In this document: piece after piece, positions 59,401-64,000 of the stretch
Layout: the number at the start of each line of letters is the position of its first letter
How positions within the stretch are numbered: the first letter of the stretch is position 1
Assembly (NCBI GenBank): GCA_002900995.3
Contig: CM035310.1
Location: 592,155 to 656,154, forward strand
DNA from: Ganoderma boninense
Taxonomy: Eukaryota > Basidiomycota > Agaricomycetes > Polyporales > Polyporaceae
DNA length: 64,000 nucleotides
Reading direction: 5' to 3'
Position numbers and translations under genes: made by a program
Notes under the pieces: model-generated
What the model was told of the DNA's origin: nothing
The model's database searches: none
The model's input: only the letters and a program-made list of their open reading frames with translations

Positions 59401-60177
59401 ATACACATCGCCGTAATAGCGACTCGTGCGTGTTTCAAGTCTGATAAGACTGGGTTGGTGAGTACATGTCCTTGAACTCGGGTCATCCTGCTTAGCACGG
59501 CCAACGGTGTCGTTGACCCAGAACTCCACGATCTCGATAGCCTTCCGCCGATTCTTTCCTGCCAGGAAGTTTCCAACAATCGAACCATGACGAGCAGTTC
59601 GCTTGACAGAGAAGCCCTTCTCGTCATGTGTCCGGAAGACATGGTAGAGGAACTCCCCGACCGACCACCGATATGATTGGAGGAGGTCGAAGACGGCATT
59701 TAGCTTGTCCTCGAGCGAAAGTATCTTCTTCGGCTCTGGTTCCGGTGGGTAGCCATCCCGTACACTCCTCCTCTCTTCTTCATTCTCACTAACATTACGA
59801 GTGTCCTCCAGATCAGAAGGGCTTGGGTTTGGCACTAAGGTCCGACTCCTCGGATTGAAGTTGGCAGGCCCGCCGGTGAGAGGATCGCCACCTTGAGGTG
59901 TGGTCCATATGGTAGGGGCTGCTCAAGTAATGCTTTGTTATAGGTGTACTGTACACATCATTCTGCACTTACAGCTAGTTGCTTGGTTACAACTAAACAT
60001 GCTAGGTTCAGAGATTGGAGTCCTGGGTTCTTGGAAGGAGATTGCGGCGCAACCCGGCGGAGGAGTGCCAGGGGGAGGATGTGGTGGATTGGTAAATGGC
60101 GAGGTGTCCGAGCTAGCTTCATATAATCGGTGTAGCAATGACCATTCGATGTCTGCCCACGAGGATGAGGGTTCCAT
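56413..60177 (-). CDS. DUF6589 protein of the transposon, copy 2
   Basis: Exons 59973-60177, about 59164-59918, 58036-59075, 57293-57950 and 56413-57231. The first, third and last exons are open and in phase. The third (347 codons) shows the core: TSLVDWDHAEVVAALHWLQT, VYPLGTVAKNEAVTAELRDA, GRIIPAGGDGLTFEKLVQIK (position of the family's GDQLT-like motif) and EIWHTTWTFLSTVFETHFGG. The second exon has missing bases near 59438 and 59482 and a donor one base short, so it is closed; the matching exon of copy 1 is open. The exon at 57700-57790 also differs from copy 1 by several indels. The convergent helicase stop is 14 bp away. No catalytic triad can be assigned from sequence alone. Confidence 0.78.
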
Positions 60178-60422
60178 GGCTGCAAGCAGAGTAATCGATG
60201 TTTCGACTGCGTCGTATGCTGCACATCCACTTTGCAAGGCACACAATGTAATCTGAATGACAAGAACAATGTAATTACGTATGACGAACAACTTGTTGTT
60301 CCGATTGGCTCGCTAAAGTCTAAGCGCCGAAGCTGGTGTCTGGGTGTTGAAGGGGGGGTAAGTGGCGTGTAGGGGAGCAGACCTTTATCAGAAAAGATCG
60401 ACTGTCATCTTTGCGTCCCGAT

Positions 60423-60462
60423 AAAGGTCAGCCACGGAGACTAAAGGTCAGCCACGGAGACT
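60423..60462. repeat. 20-bp tandem subterminal repeats at the transposon right end
   Basis: AAAGGTCAGCCACGGAGACT occurs twice without mismatch (60423-60442 and 60443-60462). The second repeat plus one A forms the terminal AGACTA. The first overlaps the distal arm of the hairpin at 60420-60429. Such repeats are candidates for transposase binding sites. Confidence 0.8.
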
Positions 60463-60463
60463 A

Positions 60464-60472
60464 TGGATGACC
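60464..60472. repeat. target-site duplication, right
   Basis: TGGATGACC, identical to 47332-47340. Confidence 0.85.
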
Positions 60473-60488
60473 AGTCGACCGGTCGACT
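60473..60488. repeat. 16-bp perfect palindrome beside the insertion
   Basis: AGTCGACCGGTCGACT reads the same on both strands and begins at the base after the right target-site duplication. It belonged to the pre-insertion target region. Confidence 0.85.
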
Positions 60489-63199
60489 AATACCGTCGGT
60501 CCTGCGTTCCGTTGGGCAGCCGTTAAGGAGGATGAGGTACGGCGTATTACACTTGCGTACCTTACGCGAACTCCCGGCATCGGGCAGGAATCTGTATGCC
60601 TGTACATATAGTACACGACGTTCGTGCATGAGCTGGCTGGGAGTGGGAGAGCGATCGCCATGTCATCTACGCTCGGTCCATAGGGATGGCAGGAGGTCGG
60701 CGGGCTGGTGCGTCCAAGCTCACGCCACGCGAATATTTGAATGCCTTGCAATATAGCGTGCCTGCGATATGATCTAGACGGCACGGGGTCGTCTATCATG
60801 AGATCTTCGGCGCAACAGCTACGTCTGGGATCGGAGCTCCGCCAGTGTGGATGAACTTCGAAATGCATGTCAAGCTTCGAGGCAGCATGAGGTTTGCTGC
60901 GTCAAAGCGTTGCGATGAGGGAAGTCTTTCGCTTCGAGTATGGTCTTCACTGACACCAGCTGAGTATCTGCATACAGTGAAACGCTTTCAAAGATGTGTT
61001 GCGGTCAAGGGAAGCGACCCTGGGCAAGGCCGTGGAGACAAGTCAGTGCGAACGCATCTGAGTCGTTTTGAGGATAAAAGGTACTCCCCGTCCAGGTATG
61101 ACGGTCTTGTACAATGTTCCAAAGATCCTCGAGTATTGAAGGTCTTGTCCCTTCGATTCTTGGAGAGCGAAGTGGATAGACTGTGGGTGTATCCTGTATT
61201 CGAACTAGTGTTCGAGCCTGAGGACGAAGGTTTCCGACGTCAATAAGCGTCTGTATGAGCAGCGAGTTTCCTGACATTAAGTAGAAGCCATATCAAGGGA
61301 AAGGAATGTTGCAGTCCCGACAGACGAGTAAATACGCAGTCTCGATGATCCTCCTAGAGACAAGACTGACAGCTTCCCAAAATCTCGGGCCGGTAGCAAT
61401 CTTTAGCTTCCAAAAATATTGTAATGTCATGAGATCTATCGCGGCCGCTCGTCGCGGGCATATCAGCTCTTTATAGCCCAGTTAAGCCACGCCCGTACAG
61501 GCCCGAGTCCAAAGCGCATGAATATTCCTTTTCTTCGAGCGCAGCTCCTCTCGAGAGAAGAAACACGTAGAACATCCGCAGAGCTCACACTGAGCATCAG
61601 AAACATTCGTGTCCGATGTTGGTAGAAAATGTTCCTGATCGTCCCGGCTCGATACTCGTTTTGGGTCAAGTCGGTGTGTGGTAGGGCGCGGCAGACACGG
61701 GTGCAGGTCTTCATATGCTTATAGGTCGGTGAATTGAAGTACAGTTTACTAGGATAGCAAATAACCCGTTTTAGGACAACAACCGAGCTATTTCTTGAGC
61801 AAAGTGGATATCGATCGGAACCAGGTTCCGCCGCAGCTAGACGGCGCAGGGCGCATGAATGGCGCTATGCGCGCCCTGACAGCTGGAAGCTCGCTGAGCC
61901 CTAGCCCCTGGGTGAGTTCTAATATCCACGACTCGTGTGCCGTCCCATCAGTGAGTGCTGTCATGAGAGCCGAAGGTCCGGCTCGGTAAGAACCTGTGCT
62001 CGAGCTTACTGCTCTCGCTCATGAACTTGAAGATATTCAGATCTCGTAACCCCTGCACCCTTTGCCCAGCGCGAGTGCGCAATGATAGACTCGCCTTAGG
62101 GTGCGCTGAGAGACATTGGGCTAATCATGGTCACGCAGTCCACCCCAGTCGTGGAGCGCGTGGACGCTTACAGCTGCAGTCAACACAGACAACACGAACC
62201 GCCAGACAGCCCCACTATGGAGCCATCGAAGGGTGAGTATCTGGAACTAATCTAATTAGCAGGCTGTTCCACTACATTGGAGTGATAAATACAACTGGAG
62301 TTCCGCCGCCCATCGGCCGATAGATAAAAGCCAGTGTCTCCCTGCTCTGACTGGTTTGCCTCTCGCGCAGATAGTAGCCAGAAAGACAATCAAACGATGT
62401 TAAGTTCTCTCCTCACTCGCGGTAAAGTATACTGTATACTGATAACATTGTTTTGCAGGTACTAACGCTCCGCCACTCGACGACACTATGCTATCTTGAG
62501 TCGAGTCTTGTGCCAGAACTTCGTTCGAAGACGATAAGGGACGTATACGGCGCGCTGGTCCGCCAAGCAGAAGCAGAAGTACGTCCAGACTCCGCGATAT
62601 GCGGGGCTTTCAAGGTACCACTGCGGATAAAGAAGGCCTGAGAAACGAAACAGAGATCAACTGCTCATGGCCATATGCGCTCGATGGCGCTATAAGTATG
62701 GAAGCAGTGCTATATGCCTCCACACGGAGTCCGCGACTCTTCTCTACTCACCATCCATCTCGCACGTCGTCAAGATGAGCAGCGGTGGTTCGAATCCGCA
62801 CGCGCTTGCAAGAATTTCCCCCGGGGGCCTCTTCGTGGGTCCGGCTCATCCTGGTTTGCGAGGCCCCGATTCACGGCTGGCTCCGATGTCAGCTCGATGT
62901 TCTAACCCCGGACGGAGCAGACGCTGCGAGTCGATCTGGTGTGGCGTAATTCCTCCCTTTTAGACACACCCCTTTTGAAACTGACGTGTTAATGAATTCC
63001 GGGGCAGTCTTTTATGAATTAAAGGGGAGGCAGCTGACGGCGCCGCCTCACTTAACGGGCAATGAGGGTACTTACCCTGGATCCCACCCGATTTCAGCTA
63101 AAATTATCTCCGGGGTTTCTTATTTTTGGGACCCTACATTTTTCAAGACGAGAACTTCGAGCCCCTGGCCCAATTTGGGGCGTCTGCCCCTTTCGTTCC
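60489..63199. other. non-coding or degraded region right of the transposon
   Basis: The longest open frame (60845-61246, plus, 133 codons) begins MWMNFEMHVKLRGSMRFAAS and has no recognised motif or supporting splice pattern. Shorter frames at 61795-61989 and 62453-62641 are also unsupported. Repeat-derived sequence is likely, but no named element was recognised. Confidence 0.4.
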
Positions 63200-63299
63200 N
63201 NNNNNNNNNNNNNNNNNNNNNNNNNNNNNNNNNNNNNNNNNNNNNNNNNNNNNNNNNNNNNNNNNNNNNNNNNNNNNNNNNNNNNNNNNNNNNNNNNNN
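63200..63299. other. 100-N scaffold gap
   Basis: Exactly 100 N. The next base starts the second copy of repeat R. Confidence 0.98.
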
Positions 63300-63980
63300 A
63301 CACATAAGCATGCAGCTATCTACAACCATTGTTGCTCGACTCACTTGCGCCGCGGCCGAGATGCCGCTTGCACGAGGCACAAAATCGCGTCAGAAGACGT
63401 TGTCGGACGCGAAGAGTCTCGTGGCTCCCAGAAGACGTTGTCGGCAAGAAGATCTCGGCGGACCAGAACGTCTTTTCGACCAAGAAGTTTCTACATTGCA
63501 TTGTCAGCCATGGGTTGGGGCTGGTCCAATTATTCACAGCACCGAGCGCGCCGTTGGCTCTTGGTTGCTTCATCATCAACTTAAAATTGAGATTCACGAG
63601 GGTTGCTGTTACGGACTATTGCCGACCAGGGTAGACCAACGGCCTCGTTGAAGAGAAGCCACTTAAAGGGGAGTGGTGTTTGCAGCGGAGGCGTGGCCTA
63701 CTTAGCTGCTACTTCAAGTTAGCGCCGATAGCACTGTCCTCGAACACATGAATGATTAGAGGCTAGAGCAGCGACCGTGATATCGATAGGTCATGGAACA
63801 CACCAGCGAAATCGGACGCCCAAGGGAGGTACCGTAGTCGAAGTTTTAGAGTTCGGTGCCATTCGTCCGTCGGACAAGACCTCCGCTCAGGGGGCTGACT
63901 GAACGGAAGTGCAGGGGTCTGGACGCGGTGAGAACTGCAGCCATAACGGTCAACTTCCCCGAGTACGTTATACAAGATCA
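63300..63980. repeat. repeat R, second copy
   Basis: Aligns with 46176-46852. After 63980 the sequence matches 47243-47262, so relative to the first copy 390 bp (46853-47242) are missing. The window ends 20 bp later, so it cannot be seen whether this copy also carries the transposon. Confidence 0.9.
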
Positions 63981-64000
63981 TCCATTGATAGGCTCAATTG

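Larger units (their letters stand above)
47341..60463. mobile_element. composite DNA transposon: tandem DUF6589 / RecQ-like helicase units
   Basis: The whole insertion starts TAGTCTGGATCC and ends GGAGACTA, giving 6-bp terminal inverted repeats, and is flanked by the 9-bp duplication TGGATGACC. It contains two head-to-tail copies of a roughly 6.55-kb unit (47341-53883 and 53884-60463). Each unit has a plus-strand RecQ-like helicase gene and a convergent minus-strand DUF6589 gene. No reverse transcriptase, tyrosine recombinase, HUH endonuclease or DDE motif of a familiar superfamily was recognised. A 9-bp duplication recalls Mutator-like elements, but the proteins do not. The element class is inferred from the ends and gene content. 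Confidence 0.75.
53884..60463. repeat. transposon unit, copy 2
   Basis: This is the only copy with both termini present: TAGTCT at 53884 and AGACTA at 60463. It extends 33 bp past the last base shared with copy 1. Length is 6,580 bp. Confidence 0.9.

Noticed and set aside
47341..60463. LTR retrotransposon (two long direct repeats flanking an interior)
   Set aside because: The direct repeats are adjacent with no interior, each holds complete genes, and no gag, reverse transcriptase or integrase motif is present.
62775..62810. tRNA gene suggested by GGTTCGAATCC (box B-like)
   Set aside because: No matching acceptor stem, box A or anticodon arm lies at the required distance upstream, and the T-stem pairs only partly.

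Overview
The window looks like nuclear DNA of a filamentous basidiomycete, most likely an agaricomycete. Genes are dense on both strands and split by many 45-70 nt introns. Coding exons are GC-rich. Several families are typical of that group: DUF6589, multicopy F-box/LRR proteins, MYND proteins and NRPS-like reductases. No rRNA, convincing tRNA, CRISPR array or bacterial operon is visible. Exon boundaries below were derived by hand from splice sites, reading phase and family motifs. Two 100-N gaps (45992-46091 and 63200-63299) break the scaffold.

Layout. 1-9 kb: a coding-like fragment, QCR6 (complex III hinge protein), a tandem MYND pair whose first member is a pseudogene with an inverted 3' end, and a decayed gene of a multicopy basidiomycete family. 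9-20 kb: peptide methionine sulfoxide reductase (MsrA), an F-box/LRR gene beside a TPR-like gene, COP9 signalosome subunit 3 (CSN3), and a telomerase Cajal body protein 1 (TCAB1/WDR79)-like WD40 gene. 20-30 kb: a cytochrome P450, the exosome nuclease DIS3/RRP44, and a secreted histidine acid phosphatase transcribed divergently from DIS3. 30-46 kb: EMC1, a Kre9/Knh1-like GPI-type wall protein, an F-box-like gene with a frameshift, an intronless WD40 gene, tyrosyl-DNA phosphodiesterase TDP1, and an NRPS-like A-T-R reductase cut by the first gap.

46-64 kb is accessory DNA. Its core is a 13.1-kb insertion (47341-60463) bounded by short terminal inverted repeats (TAGTCT/AGACTA) and a perfect 9-bp target-site duplication (TGGATGACC). 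It holds two head-to-tail copies of a roughly 6.55-kb unit. Each unit carries two convergent genes: a RecQ-like DExH helicase on the plus strand and a roughly 1,150-residue DUF6589 protein on the minus strand, with stop codons 14 nt apart. I read this as a DNA transposon that couples a DUF6589 protein (candidate transposase) with a RecQ-type helicase. It is the best candidate for an undescribed system here. The two copies differ almost only by single-base indels, many in homopolymers, so neither copy is fully open as given. A separate repeat (46176-46852 and 63300-63980) abuts both gaps and may be an allelic copy of the same locus.

The single-copy genes do not form a pathway cluster. They are conserved housekeeping functions (respiration, oxidative repair, RNA decay, ER membrane insertion, DNA repair, signalosome) mixed with family-expanded genes. 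Single-base frameshifts in otherwise conserved genes (EMC1, TDP1, F-box) suggest some residual consensus errors.
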